Notes: generated by a model not told the origin, from the sequence alone. Counted from the stretch's first letter, positions 33,547 to 44,210 are shown. The stretch is DNA of 64,000 bases from Acidobacteriota bacterium (GCA_013289825.1 JABCZF010000017.1:36658-100657), one strand, 5' to 3'. Translations and numbers: made by a program.

Positions 33547-36027
33547 ATGAATTTCACACCGGGGCTGTTCCTGCAAGACCTGAAAGTTGCCCTGCGCTCG
33601 CTGTATCGCGCCAAGGGCCTCGCTATCACGGTGGTCCTCACTCTTGCGCTTGGCATCGGCGCCAACGCAGCCATCTTCAGCTTGGTGCGCGGCGTCCTTC
33701 TTCGGCCGCTCGTCAACCGCGATGAGAACCGCCTCATTTACATCCAACAAAGCGCGCCCGGTATGGCGCCCGGGGGCGTCCCATTTTCCGTGCCGGAAAT
33801 TCAGGACCTGCGCGCAAGCGTCAAAACACTCAACTCCTTCGGCGAGTTCTCTACCATCGGTTTCACTATGATCGGTCTTGGCGAGCCCCGGGAAGTTCGC
33901 GCCGGCGTAGTTGACGGCTCCTATTTTGACGTGATGGGTCTCCATCCCGTCCTTGGCCGTCTCATCGGCCCGCAAGACGACGGCCCTAAAGCCGCTGGCG
34001 TCGTGGTGCTGACCTATCGATTCTGGTCCACCACTTTCAAGAGCGATCCTTCTGTCATCGATAAAACCGTTCGCCTCGGCAGCTTTGGCGATAGATCCGC
34101 CACTATCATCGGCGTCCTCGAACCCTCGATCCCCTATCCCGCGGATACTGAAATTATGGCCAACATTGTCACCAGCCCGCACCATCTCTCCGCTACCATG
34201 ATCACCGGCCGAGTCCATCGCATGACCGAACTCTTCGGCCGCCTGGCGCCCGGCGCCACTCTTGATCAAGCCCGCGCCGAACTTCGCACCGCCTATGGCG
34301 CGATGATCAAAGATCATCCCAAGGACTATTCGCCCCAAGCACATTTTCAAATCGACGCCAAACTCCTCCGTGAGCAGGTCACTTCCGGTGCGCGAACCGT
34401 TCTCCTTGTTCTTCTTGCCGCCTCCGGCCTCGTGTTTATCATCGCTTGCTCGAACGTCGCCAATCTTATCCTCGCGCGCACCGTCCGCCGGGAGGGCGAA
34501 CTGGCCATCCGCGCGGCTCTGGGGGCGAGCGCGGGCGCGCTGCGCCGCACTTTGCTGGCGGAAAGTCTCATTCTTTGCGTCGCCGGCGCCACTCTCGGCG
34601 TAATCAGTGCACGACCGCTCCTCGCCGTGCTTGCCCGCTACGCCTCTCGCTTCTCCGTCCGCGCCCTGGACCTCACGGTAGACTTCAGCATGCTTTGGGT
34701 GGGAGCCTTACTCGCGGTCGTCGCCGCTGTGCTGCTGGCTTATGTTCCGCATCTTCCAACTGCCAATGCCTCACAGACTCCCGGCCTCACCAGCGGCGGA
34801 GTCCGCATCACCGGCAGCACGAGCCGCCGCCTCCGTATCTTTGCCGTCACGCAAATCGCCGCCTCGTTCATGCTCCTGGCCGGCGCCAGCATGTTGCTTA
34901 AAACGCTTCTCGCGATACAGGCGGCGCAGACCGGTCTCGACACGCGCCACGTCCTGGCCGTCAATGTCCCCGCTGTTGCCTACGGCAAAACTCCTGAACA
35001 AATCGTCGATTTCTACAAGGAATCGATTCGCCGCATTGATGCGCTACCCGGTGTGACCAAGACCGCTTTCGGCATTGTCGTTCCCTGGCGCGATGCCGGG
35101 AGCTTTGGCCCCGGCTTTGAGTTTTCTGCGGACGGTCACGTTCGTGCGCCCGGCGAAGAAGATCCGCGCGCCCAGTTGCGCACCATCTCTCCCGGCTTTT
35201 TTGCCGCGCTCGGCGTTCCCATCATCGCCGGCCGCGATTTCAATCAGCTCGACGGCCAGAGCAAAGATCCGGTGGTTATCGTCAGTCAAACTCTCGCTCA
35301 ACGAATGTTTCCCAATCAGGATGCCGTCAATAGGCACGTCTATTGGACGGATCCGGTGATCAAATTCGTCCCCGGGATTAGCGCCGCGCCGCACCGCATC
35401 ATCGGCGTCACTGCCGATGTTGACGACGAACACGTCGTTCCTGGCCCTAGCCTCACCGTCTACAATCCCTTTGAAGAGGGTCCCATCTTTGGCGGCCGCC
35501 TTTTCATTCATACCAGCGCAAATCCGTACTCTCTGGTCACGCCGATCACTCGCATCCTTCGCGGTATGTCCGCCGACCAGCCCGTTGAACGCGCCGCCAC
35601 GCTCGAGGACGTGCGGGCCGAAGTTCTCACCCCGGATCGTCTCAACACCGTTGTATTCGGCGTCTTCGCCGCCGTCGCCCTAGCCATTGCCTTGGTCGGC
35701 GTTGCCGGCGTACTGGCGTTCTCCGTCAGTGCGCGTACCCGCGAATTCGGCATCCGTCTCGCAATTGGCTCGCAACCGCGGCAGCTGCTCGCTGGTGTCA
35801 TCGCCGAGGGAGCCATAATCGCTGTCGCCGGAATTGTCGTAGGAGCCGCAGGCGGCTACGCGCTGGCCCGTCTGGCAGGCGGCTATTTTCAAGACATGCA
35901 AATGCCCGGCGCCATAGTGGCGGTGGTCTCAGCGCTTATTCTGTTGGCCGCCGCCGTCATTGCGTCTGCACTTCCGGCCGCGCGCGCCGCGCGCATCGAC
36001 GTCATCCAGGCCCTCCGCGCCGAGTGA
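33547..36027 (+). CDS. ADOP-family ABC transporter permease
   Basis: 826 residues; AAGGAG eight bases before the ATG. '[39 protein letters not shown]' opens the ADOP fold. The first FtsX core includes 'LVFIIACSNVANLILARTVRREGELAIRAALGAS' and the second 'GVAGVLAFSVSARTREFGIRLAIGSQ', ending 'PAARAARIDVIQALRAE'. More divergent from the other four ADOPs than they are from each other. No partner ATPase is nearby. Confidence 0.93.
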   Translation: MNFTPGLFLQDLKVALRSLYRAKGLAITVVLTLALGIGANAAIFSLVRGVLLRPLVNRDENRLIYIQQSAPGMAPGGVPFSVPEIQDLRASVKTLNSFGEFSTIGFTMIGLGEPREVRAGVVDGSYFDVMGLHPVLGRLIGPQDDGPKAAGVVVLTYRFWSTTFKSDPSVIDKTVRLGSFGDRSATIIGVLEPSIPYPADTEIMANIVTSPHHLSATMITGRVHRMTELFGRLAPGATLDQARAELRTAYGAMIKDHPKDYSPQAHFQIDAKLLREQVTSGARTVLLVLLAASGLVFIIACSNVANLILARTVRREGELAIRAALGASAGALRRTLLAESLILCVAGATLGVISARPLLAVLARYASRFSVRALDLTVDFSMLWVGALLAVVAAVLLAYVPHLPTANASQTPGLTSGGVRITGSTSRRLRIFAVTQIAASFMLLAGASMLLKTLLAIQAAQTGLDTRHVLAVNVPAVAYGKTPEQIVDFYKESIRRIDALPGVTKTAFGIVVPWRDAGSFGPGFEFSADGHVRAPGEEDPRAQLRTISPGFFAALGVPIIAGRDFNQLDGQSKDPVVIVSQTLAQRMFPNQDAVNRHVYWTDPVIKFVPGISAAPHRIIGVTADVDDEHVVPGPSLTVYNPFEEGPIFGGRLFIHTSANPYSLVTPITRILRGMSADQPVERAATLEDVRAEVLTPDRLNTVVFGVFAAVALAIALVGVAGVLAFSVSARTREFGIRLAIGSQPRQLLAGVIAEGAIIAVAGIVVGAAGGYALARLAGGYFQDMQMPGAIVAVVSALILLAAAVIASALPAARAARIDVIQALRAE

Positions 36028-36140
36028 ACCTGGCGTTCCTGGATTGGCTAGGGCCCCTCGGCACACCGCTGCCGGATGGTGGCCGCATATTTTCGTGTCC
36101 GTTTGCAAGGCTTGAACTTCGGAAGGTAAGGTCCTAATCG

Positions 36141-36410
36141 ATGTGCAGAAACATCAAGACTCTTTTCAACTTCGAGCCACCCGTTACCTCGGACGAGATT
36201 CGGGCATCTTCGCTCCAATTCGTCCGAAAAATCAGTGGAATCCACAAGCCGTCGAAGGTAAACGAACCGCGGTTTTTGGCTGCGGTGGATGAAATAGCAG
36301 CTGTCTCGACCCGTCTTCTCCACGCCCTCGAGACCAGCGCGCCGCCCAAGGATCGCGAAGCAGAGGCGGCAAAAGCAAAGGCTCGAGCTGCCACGCGATT
36401 CGGAGCTTAA
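36141..36410 (+). CDS. DUF2277 domain protein
   Basis: 89 residues beginning 'MCRNIKTLFNFEPPVTSDEIRASSLQFVRKISG', nearly the consensus of DUF2277 over its whole length ('VDEIAAVSTRLLHAL', 'PPKDREAEAAKAKARAATRFG'). Cytosolic, helical; function unknown. Convergent with nothing, monocistronic. Confidence 0.93.
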   Translation: MCRNIKTLFNFEPPVTSDEIRASSLQFVRKISGIHKPSKVNEPRFLAAVDEIAAVSTRLLHALETSAPPKDREAEAAKAKARAATRFGA

Positions 36411-36569
36411 GTTCCGACGGATCCGACGCCGCAGGAAGGAGGGCCCTCTTCTGGCGTCAAGCTGGCCACTTTCGACGCAGACTCTCTCGATCACGCTTGG
36501 GGTGTGCCCCTTCTGTGCTACTCTTTGCGGCCGCTAGCGTATAGAACTAAGCCCACTGAGGAGATGGTG

Positions 36570-37892
36570 ATGACCCGGCGAACCAAACTGGCCAAGCTGA
36601 TGGGCATTGCCGTAGCACTTATGCTCGCGATTTGTTCCGTAAGTCCGGCGCAGGAAAAAGACAAAGTACCGGCTAAGAAGATCGCGATTCGCGCGGGACG
36701 TTTGATCGACGGCAGGAGCGATACGCCCATTCCGAACGCCGTGATCCTCATCGAAGGCGACAAAATTGTCTCCGTAACTGCCGGAGGGACGCCGCCCGCG
36801 GGCACGGAAGTCATCGATCTCTCGAAAGCTACGGTGCTTCCCGGATTCATCGACGTGCACACGCATGTACTTCTGAACGGAGACATCACAGCGGCAGACT
36901 ACGACGAGCAACTGCTGAAGGAGTCCATCCCTTACCGCGCGATTCTTGCGGCGCGCAACGCACGCATTGCGCTTGAAAACGGTTTTACTTCGATTCGCGA
37001 TGTCGAGACGGAAGGCGCGATGTATGCTGATGTCGACGTAAAGACGGCGATCGCTAAAGGTGAAGTTCCCGGCCCGCGCATGCAAGTTGCTACGCGCGCC
37101 ATGGCTCCGACAGGAATGTATCCGCTGCTCGGGTATTCCTGGGAATTGAAAGTTCCCACGGGGGTGCAGTCTGTTGATGGTGTCGAAGGCGCGCGCAAGG
37201 CTGTCCGCGAACAAGTGATGTACGGAGCGGATTGGATCAAATATTACTCCGACCGCCGCTATCACTTTGGGGACGACGGCGTGCTTTACAGCATGGTGAA
37301 TTTCACTGACGAGGAAGCCAAAGCCATCGTCGACGAAACGCACCGGCTTGGTAAGAAAGTCGCTGCGCACTGCATCGGTTCCGACGGAATTGCCGCCGCG
37401 CTTCGCGCGGGGGTCGATACGATCGAGCATGGCGACGGTTTCACCGACGCGCTTCTCGACGAGGCCGTAAAGAAGGGCGTTTATTGGGTCCCCACGATCA
37501 CCGTGGGGGCATACGTTGCTCCGGGCCGCGGCGGCAATTGGATCAAAATGGTGGACCTCGAAAAAACCGCCTTCCAAAAAGGTCTGAAGAAGAACGTAAA
37601 AATTGCGCTCGGAACTGACGCCGGAGGTTTCGACTGGAAAGAACTGAACGAAGCGGAGGAATTTGTTTACTACGCGAACTACGGCATGACCCCCATGCAG
37701 GCCATTCGCGCGGGCACGGTGGTTCCAGCGGAGCTTCTCGGCTGGGGCGACAAGGTCGGCGTCATTGAACCAGGCAAGTGGGCGGACATCGTGGCCGTAA
37801 GCGGCGACCCGCTACAAGACATCACCGAACTGAAGCGCGTGAAATTCGTAATGAAAGGCGGCATCGTCTACAAAAACGAGGTGCCCAGGTAG
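36570..37892 (+). CDS. Exported amidohydrolase (prolidase/imidazolonepropionase-like)
   Basis: 440 residues from ATG 36570, six bases after GAGGAG; an upstream in-frame ATG at 36564 abuts that site. Sec signal peptide ends at 'SVSPAQE'. All metal motifs are present: 'GFIDVHTHVLL' (HxH), 'AAHCIGSDGI' (His), 'TIEHGDGF' (His) and 'ALGTDAGGF' (Asp), so this one, unlike the second amidohydrolase at 938, should be catalytically competent with a binuclear metal centre. Likely a periplasmic dipeptidase or lactamase-type hydrolase. Confidence 0.92.
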   Translation: MTRRTKLAKLMGIAVALMLAICSVSPAQEKDKVPAKKIAIRAGRLIDGRSDTPIPNAVILIEGDKIVSVTAGGTPPAGTEVIDLSKATVLPGFIDVHTHVLLNGDITAADYDEQLLKESIPYRAILAARNARIALENGFTSIRDVETEGAMYADVDVKTAIAKGEVPGPRMQVATRAMAPTGMYPLLGYSWELKVPTGVQSVDGVEGARKAVREQVMYGADWIKYYSDRRYHFGDDGVLYSMVNFTDEEAKAIVDETHRLGKKVAAHCIGSDGIAAALRAGVDTIEHGDGFTDALLDEAVKKGVYWVPTITVGAYVAPGRGGNWIKMVDLEKTAFQKGLKKNVKIALGTDAGGFDWKELNEAEEFVYYANYGMTPMQAIRAGTVVPAELLGWGDKVGVIEPGKWADIVAVSGDPLQDITELKRVKFVMKGGIVYKNEVPR

Positions 37893-37984
37893 AGGCGGAT
37901 ACCGAAAGGGAGCAATTTGGCCGCTCACGCCGAGCGCCAGGGGAAGTCTAACCACTCGGGATTTCGTATTCGGGAGTAGCGGTG

Positions 37985-40420
37985 ATGCACACTCTATGGC
38001 AGGACCTGAAATTTGCTTTGCGCATGCTGAGGAAGCACCCAGGATTCACGGTCGTCGCCGTGCTTACACTGGCGCTGGGAATTGGCGCAAGCACGGCGAT
38101 TTTCAGCGTCGTCAACACCGTCCTGCTCCAGCCGCTTCCGTACAAAGATCCGGGGCGCATCATCAACCTCTCGCAAATCGAGCTCAGAACCCAAGTCAGC
38201 GGCGGCTTCATGTCGTACACGAAGTACACACAAATCGTGGAACAGAACAAAACGCTAGCGAGCATCGCTGGCTTCTATCCCCTTACACTTAGTTTGGTTA
38301 CCGAGAGGGAACCGGAAGCTGTCAACGGAGCCCGCGCGTCCCTCGATTTTTTCCGCGTTTTGGGAATTTCTCCCTTGCAAGGCCGCAGTTTTCTCCCCGA
38401 AGAAGAACAACCCGGAGGTGCTGACGTTGCTGTAATCTCCGACGGATTCTGGCACAGCCACTTCGCCGGTGATCCTCGGACGTTGGGGAAGCCGCTCGTT
38501 CTTGACGGAAAAAACGTGACCATCGTGGGAATCCTTCCACCAAGTTTCCGTTTTCCGGTCCAATTCCCGGAGCCAGATGTTTGGCTTCCTCGCCCTTCAG
38601 AGACAATACTGCTGACTCCCGCGCAGATTCACAGTGGCGCAAGCTACTTCAATGTAATCGCCCGATTGCGCCAGGGCGAGACTCTCCAGCGCGCTAGGGC
38701 GGAATTCGACACCATCAATGCGAGCTACAAACAACAGTTCGGGAGCAATGTCGACGCCACAAAGTTCGGAATTTTTGCGCAAACTCTGGAAGACAGTCTC
38801 GTGGGCGGTCTCCGCCCTTCGCTGCTCGTGCTGCTGGCTGCCGTTGGTTTCGTTCTTCTGATTGCGTGTGCCAACGTCGCGAATCTTCTTCTTGCGCGCG
38901 CCACCGCGCGCGAGCGGGAAATTGCGGTGCGCAAGGCGCTGGGGGCTTCGGGTGGGCGGCTTGTGCGCCAGTTGCTGAGCGAAAGCATTCTGCTTTCTGC
39001 GTGTGGCGGCGCTCTCGGCGTTTGTTTTGCTGCTGCGCTGATGCCTGCGTTCCGCACACTTAGCCCCGGGACGGTGCCGCGTCTGGACCAAGCGAAAATA
39101 GGCGGTTTTGTTCTGATTTTTTCTCTGCTTCTCTGCGTCATCACCGGAATTGTTTTCGGACTCGTTCCCGCTCTCGAAACTTCCAAAAAAGATCTCCAGG
39201 AAACTCTCAAGGAAGGCGGCCGCGGATCCTCCGAGGGAGGCGGCCGCGGGCGTTTCCGTGCTCTTCTTGTCGTGGCGGAGATGGGGATCGCGCTTGTGCT
39301 TATGACTGGAGCGGGGCTCTTGATCGAAAGTTTTTCCCGTTTGATGCAGGTCAACCCTGGATTCTCGCCGAAGAATCTCATGGCTTTTCCGTTGACGCTT
39401 CCTCCTAGCCGGTACTCCAAGCCTGAATTTCAGGCGCAGTTCTATCGCCAGCTGCTTGAGCACATAAGAGCGATGCCCGAAGTACAATCCACGGGCATCA
39501 CCAGTTACTTGCCGCTTTCCGGGGCGATTCGTTTTGTGTTCGTTTGTCCTGAAGGGAGGATTTGCGAAGGGATTGGAAGAGATCCGACGAGTGCCGTGCG
39601 GCAGGTTAGTGCAGGCTATTTTGAGACAATCCGAACGCCGCTTCTCAGCGGACGAACCATCGAAGAGAAGGACATCGCTGGCGGTTCGCCTGTCGTGGTC
39701 ATTAACGAGACGGCGGCCAAGCATTTTTTCGGCGGGCTGAATCCCCTCGGGAAACATCTTGCCAATTCGCGCGATATGGTGCAGCGCGAGATCGTCGGCG
39801 TTGTCGCCGATGTGAAATTCAGTGCTCTGAGCGCCGCCAATACGGAAGAGATGTATCTGCCGATGGCCCAGGTTCCCTGGCCCAATACGACGCTGCTGGT
39901 GCGATCGGGAGCCAGCGTTCAGTCTCTTGTCGTCGCCGTACGCACAAAGATTGCGGAACTCGATCCAAATCTACCGGTCACCGGAATTTCCAGCATGGAA
40001 GAAGTCGTCGGCGCTTCGGTCGCACAGCCAAAATTGACGATGCAATTCGTCGGAATTTTCGCGGGATTCGCGCTGTTGCTGGCCGCGATTGGAATTTATG
40101 GCGTGATGGCCTACACCGTGACTGCGCGGAAACAGGAGATGGGCATTCGCGTAGCTCTCGGCGCGCAACCAGCCGATATTTTGCGTCTCGTGGTGGGGCA
40201 GGGAATGCGCATGACGCTGCTCGGAGTTGCGCTCGGAGTTGCTGTTTCTCTGGCTCTTACACGTCTGCTCGCGAGCTTGCTGTTTGGAGTGCGGGCAACT
40301 GATCCGCTGGTTTTCAGCGCGGCCGCGCTCCTGCTCGTGGGAGTGGCCTTCCTGGCTTGCTATCTTCCGGCTCGGCGCGCCACGCGCGTCGACCCGATCA
40401 TCGTGCTACGCTACGAATAG
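37985..40420 (+). CDS. ADOP-family ABC transporter permease (tandem copy 1)
   Basis: 811 residues from ATG 37985 (a GTG lies one codon before it). '[39 protein letters not shown]' start; core '[32 protein letters not shown]'; second core '[26 protein letters not shown]'; end 'PARRATRVDPIIVLRYE'. The next gene, 11 bases downstream, is a close paralogue along its whole length, so the pair arose by tandem duplication and may act as a heterodimer. Confidence 0.93.
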   Translation: MHTLWQDLKFALRMLRKHPGFTVVAVLTLALGIGASTAIFSVVNTVLLQPLPYKDPGRIINLSQIELRTQVSGGFMSYTKYTQIVEQNKTLASIAGFYPLTLSLVTEREPEAVNGARASLDFFRVLGISPLQGRSFLPEEEQPGGADVAVISDGFWHSHFAGDPRTLGKPLVLDGKNVTIVGILPPSFRFPVQFPEPDVWLPRPSETILLTPAQIHSGASYFNVIARLRQGETLQRARAEFDTINASYKQQFGSNVDATKFGIFAQTLEDSLVGGLRPSLLVLLAAVGFVLLIACANVANLLLARATAREREIAVRKALGASGGRLVRQLLSESILLSACGGALGVCFAAALMPAFRTLSPGTVPRLDQAKIGGFVLIFSLLLCVITGIVFGLVPALETSKKDLQETLKEGGRGSSEGGGRGRFRALLVVAEMGIALVLMTGAGLLIESFSRLMQVNPGFSPKNLMAFPLTLPPSRYSKPEFQAQFYRQLLEHIRAMPEVQSTGITSYLPLSGAIRFVFVCPEGRICEGIGRDPTSAVRQVSAGYFETIRTPLLSGRTIEEKDIAGGSPVVVINETAAKHFFGGLNPLGKHLANSRDMVQREIVGVVADVKFSALSAANTEEMYLPMAQVPWPNTTLLVRSGASVQSLVVAVRTKIAELDPNLPVTGISSMEEVVGASVAQPKLTMQFVGIFAGFALLLAAIGIYGVMAYTVTARKQEMGIRVALGAQPADILRLVVGQGMRMTLLGVALGVAVSLALTRLLASLLFGVRATDPLVFSAAALLLVGVAFLACYLPARRATRVDPIIVLRYE

Positions 40421-40431
40421 AAGAGGCCGCC

Positions 40432-42873
40432 ATGCCTGTCGAAACTCTGTGGCAGGACATTAGATTCGCCGTTCGCATGCTGAGGAAGAGTCCGGGATTC
40501 ATGGCGGTGGCCCTGTTCACCCTGGCGCTGGGAATCGGCGCAAATACCGCCATCTTTAGCCTCGTGCATACGGTTCTCTTACAACCGATTCCTTACCCTG
40601 CGGCGGAGCGTTTGATTTCGATTTCACAATGCGACTCGCGCACCAATACCAAAGGACTTTCGCTCTCGTTTCCCAAGTTCGAGCAGATCGCAGAACAAAG
40701 CCGCACACTCGAAAGTGTCGCCGTCTATTATTTGCGCGGGATGAGTCTGGCGACTCCGCACGAGCCGGAAGCCTTGAGCGGCGCTCGTGTTTCCGCGGAT
40801 TTCTTCCGCGTCCTCGGCGTCGCGCCCGCTCGCGGGCGCACTTTTCTTGCCGAAGAGGATCAGCCGGACGCGGCCGACGTCGCGATTGTGACAGACGGAT
40901 TCTGGCACAGCCACTTTGCGGCCGACGACAATGTGCTCGGTAAGTCTCTGCTTCTTGACGGAAACAGTGTCACCGTCATTGGAGTTCTTCCCGTCAGTTT
41001 TCGTTTTCCCTTCGAGACTCCCGAGCCGCAAGTGTGGCTCAGTCGCGTATCGGAACATCCGCTGTTGAAGCCGTTGCAAGTAAATATGGGCGCCGGTTAT
41101 TTGTCCGGAATTGCGCGTCGGCGTTCGGGCCAGACCATCGCGCAGGCTAAAGCGGAACTGGGTACCATCAACGCTGGCTATGCCCAAAAATTCGCCGCCT
41201 ATGCGGATGGGCCCAACCACGATCTCGAGGTCGAATCGCTCCAGGAAAACCTTGTCGGCGGTTTGCGCCGCTCGCTGCTCGTGCTGCTTGCCGCTGTCGG
41301 GTTCGTTTTGCTCATTGCTTGCGCCAATGTCGCCAATCTGCTGTTGGCGCGCGGCGCGGCCCGCGAAAAGGAACTGGCTCTGCGAAGAGCACTGGGCGCG
41401 TCGCACGGCCGGCTCGTTCGACAATTGCTATGCGAAAGTTTCGTGCTGGCTTTTTCAGGTGGCGCGTTGGGAATTATTCTCGCGTTCGCGCTCATGCCTT
41501 TGTTGCGCTCCGTAAAGGAAGCAAACATCCCGCGCCTGGCCGAAGTACATCTCGATCCGGCGGTCCTCTTGTTCTCACTGCTCTTGTGCGCAGTGACCGC
41601 GATTCTATTCGGCTTGGCGCCGGCGTTCGAGGCCGCCGGCAAGCAGTTGCACGACGCGCTTAAAGAAGGACTGCGCGGATCAACTGTTGGCGGGAGTCGC
41701 CGAAGATTTCACGCCGCGCTGGTTGTTGCGGAAATCTCCGTGGCCTTGGTGCTCATGACCGGCGCGGGACTGCTGATCGACAGTTTCGCGCGGTTAACGA
41801 AAGTGAATCTGGGGTTTGTGCCGCGCGGAGTTTTGACCTTCCCGATCGCTCTGCCCTCCAGCCGCTACAGCCAAGCGGAACAGCAGGCGGCGTTTTTCCG
41901 GCTCGCGTTGCAGCGCGTGAAATCCGTTCCGGTCGTCGAAGCTGCCGGCTTTGTGAGTTTCCTGCCGCTCTCTGGTGGTTACCGGGTAAGTTATTTCTGC
42001 GTCGAGGGGCAAATCTGCCAAGGTCTTGGCAAGGATCCTCTCATCGCCATCTGGCAGGTGAGTCCCGGCTACTTTGAAGCGCTAGGGGCTGCTCCGCTTC
42101 GCGGACGAGTTTTCGACGAACATGACATTGCCGGCGCGGCGCCGGTGATTATCGTCAACGAAACGGCCGCCAAACATTTCTGGCCGAACGAAAATCCCAT
42201 TGGCAAACATATTGCGGGCTCGCGCGATGCGTTTCAGCGCGAAGTCGTCGGCGTCGTGGCGGACGCCAAATTCAGCTCCTTGAGCGATGCCAGCGCCGAT
42301 CAACTCTACGTGCCCTTCGAGCAGTTGCCTTATGCCGCGATGACTTTGCTAGTGCGTTCGTCCGCGAAGCCTGGACCCTTGATAGACGCCATTCGCGGCC
42401 AGGTTAGGGAGATCGATCCCACATTACCGATTTCCGGAATTCGCAGCATGGAGAATGTCGTGTCCGAGTCGCTCGCGCAGCCGCGGCTGATCTCGCAAAT
42501 TACGGGAGTTTTCGCGGGATTCGCGCTGCTGCTTGCTGCGATTGGAATTTACGGCGTGATGGCTTATAGCGTGGCTGCGCGCAAACAAGAGATGGGCATC
42601 CGCGTAGCTTTGGGCGCGAGAGCAGCAGATATCTTGTGGCTCGTGGTGGGGCAGGGGATGCGTGTGACGTTGATCGGCATCGCTATCGGCGTGGCCGTCT
42701 CGCTCACCCTCACACGTTTACTGGCGAACTTGCTTTACGGCGTGCCGGCAACCGATCCGCTGGTGTTCAGCGCAGCGGCGCTCGTTCTGGTAGGTGCTGC
42801 CTTCGTGGCGTGCTACATCCCGGCTCGCCGCGCCACGCGCATCGACCCAATCCTCGTGCTGAAATACGAATAG
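40432..42873 (+). CDS. ADOP-family ABC transporter permease (tandem copy 2)
   Basis: 813 residues; ATG 40432 fits the paralogue's N-terminus ('LWQDIRFAVRMLRKSPGFM') better than the in-frame start at 40357. Motifs mirror copy 1: '[19 protein letters not shown]', '[32 protein letters not shown]', '[26 protein letters not shown]', 'PARRATRIDPILVLKYE'. Both copies share a distinctive periplasmic segment with a Cys pair ('VCPEGRICEGIG' / 'CVEGQICQGLG') not seen in the other ADOPs of this window. Confidence 0.93.
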   Translation: MPVETLWQDIRFAVRMLRKSPGFMAVALFTLALGIGANTAIFSLVHTVLLQPIPYPAAERLISISQCDSRTNTKGLSLSFPKFEQIAEQSRTLESVAVYYLRGMSLATPHEPEALSGARVSADFFRVLGVAPARGRTFLAEEDQPDAADVAIVTDGFWHSHFAADDNVLGKSLLLDGNSVTVIGVLPVSFRFPFETPEPQVWLSRVSEHPLLKPLQVNMGAGYLSGIARRRSGQTIAQAKAELGTINAGYAQKFAAYADGPNHDLEVESLQENLVGGLRRSLLVLLAAVGFVLLIACANVANLLLARGAAREKELALRRALGASHGRLVRQLLCESFVLAFSGGALGIILAFALMPLLRSVKEANIPRLAEVHLDPAVLLFSLLLCAVTAILFGLAPAFEAAGKQLHDALKEGLRGSTVGGSRRRFHAALVVAEISVALVLMTGAGLLIDSFARLTKVNLGFVPRGVLTFPIALPSSRYSQAEQQAAFFRLALQRVKSVPVVEAAGFVSFLPLSGGYRVSYFCVEGQICQGLGKDPLIAIWQVSPGYFEALGAAPLRGRVFDEHDIAGAAPVIIVNETAAKHFWPNENPIGKHIAGSRDAFQREVVGVVADAKFSSLSDASADQLYVPFEQLPYAAMTLLVRSSAKPGPLIDAIRGQVREIDPTLPISGIRSMENVVSESLAQPRLISQITGVFAGFALLLAAIGIYGVMAYSVAARKQEMGIRVALGARAADILWLVVGQGMRVTLIGIAIGVAVSLTLTRLLANLLYGVPATDPLVFSAAALVLVGAAFVACYIPARRATRIDPILVLKYE

Positions 42874-42908
42874 CCAACGCCTGCAAAATGCAGATGGCGG
42901 CAGAATCG

Positions 42909-44210
42909 CTACGACGGCGCAGGCCGGTTAGCAGGACCCATGTTCAGCGTGAGCATTAGAAAAATGGCTATGAGCAAACTCACGATGACGTAAAGGAATC
43001 CTGGAGCAAACGAGTGAGTGCGGTCCAGGAAATAGCCGATCACCGAAGGCGTTACAAAACTTCCGAGATTTCCGATCGAATTAATAAGCCCAATGGAAGC
43101 CGCCGCCGCGGATTCGCCGAGGAAAGCTGAAGGCACCGGCCAGAAAGATGGAAGAAAAGCGTTCGCAGTAGAAGCGACCGTAAGACATGCAAACGCAAAC
43201 CAAAAATGTGATCCGGATACAATCGTCAAGGAGAACGCTACGGCACCCAGCATGAGCGGAATTGCGGTGTGCCAGCGGCGCTCATTGGTGCGGTCGGAAT
43301 GCCAGCCGTTGAAGAGCATGGCGAACAGTACCGCGACATAGGGAACAATCGACAGCATGGTCACGGCGAAATCAGACATTCCCGAAGCGCGCTTTAGAAA
43401 TGTCGGAAGCCAAATCGTCAGCGAGTAAATGCTGCTCACTGCGAAGAAATAAATGACCGTCAACTGAATGACCGTCGGCTGCCGCAGCGCTTCCCACACC
43501 CCGTAAGACCGGGCCGCTCTTTTCTCCAACCCCTCCCGCTCTAATTCGGCGGTGATCCACTCCCGCTCTTGCGGTGTGAGCCAGCGCGCTTCGCGCGGCA
43601 AGTCCGTGAGATAAAACACCGTGATGACGCCAAACACAATCGCAGGAAGTCCCTCGACGATAAACAACCAGCGCCATCCCCCTAAACCGAACCAGTGGAC
43701 GCCGAGCAACCAGCCTCCGAGAGGGGAACCAACGATGTTGGCGACGGGAATCGCAATCATGAACATCGCGCCTGCTTTCGCGCGGTCTTCGGAGCGAAAC
43801 CAGTGAGTGAGGTATACCAGAACGCCGGGAAAGAAGCCGGCTTCGGCCGCTCCCAATAGGATTCGAACGAGGTAGAAATGCGTGGGCGTTCGTATGAACG
43901 CCATCAGTACGGTGATGAGTCCCCAGGTAACCATGATGCGCGCGAACCATTTGCGGGCGCTCCAGCGCTCGACGATGAGACACCCGGGGATTTCGAAGAG
44001 CAGATAGCCAACGAAAAATATTCCGGAACCAAAGCCGAAGACGCGGTTGCTGAAGCTCAGATCGTGCGTCATTTCGAGAGCGGCGTAGCTGACATTCACA
44101 CGGTCGAGAAACGCGATGACGAAGAGGACGAAGAGAAACGGTAACAAGCGCCGCGCAATGCGACGACGCGCGGCGAGGCCAATCTCCTTTGTGGAAGAGG
44201 GCAGAAGCAT
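42909..44210 (-). CDS. MFS transporter, anion:cation symporter (ACS) type
   Basis: 433 residues from ATG 44210. Twelve hydrophobic segments; 'FLDRVNVSYAALEMTHDLSFSNRVFGFGSGIFFVGYLLFEIPG' and 'RKWFARIMVTWGLITVLMAF' are signatures of the ACS family (phthalate, glucarate, tartrate permeases), as is 'RILLGAAEAGFFPGVLVYLTHWF'. It imports organic acids with protons or sodium. The substrate is not identifiable; no catabolic genes adjoin it. Confidence 0.92.
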   Translation of the reverse strand: MLLPSSTKEIGLAARRRIARRLLPFLFVLFVIAFLDRVNVSYAALEMTHDLSFSNRVFGFGSGIFFVGYLLFEIPGCLIVERWSARKWFARIMVTWGLITVLMAFIRTPTHFYLVRILLGAAEAGFFPGVLVYLTHWFRSEDRAKAGAMFMIAIPVANIVGSPLGGWLLGVHWFGLGGWRWLFIVEGLPAIVFGVITVFYLTDLPREARWLTPQEREWITAELEREGLEKRAARSYGVWEALRQPTVIQLTVIYFFAVSSIYSLTIWLPTFLKRASGMSDFAVTMLSIVPYVAVLFAMLFNGWHSDRTNERRWHTAIPLMLGAVAFSLTIVSGSHFWFAFACLTVASTANAFLPSFWPVPSAFLGESAAAASIGLINSIGNLGSFVTPSVIGYFLDRTHSFAPGFLYVIVSLLIAIFLMLTLNMGPANRPAPS

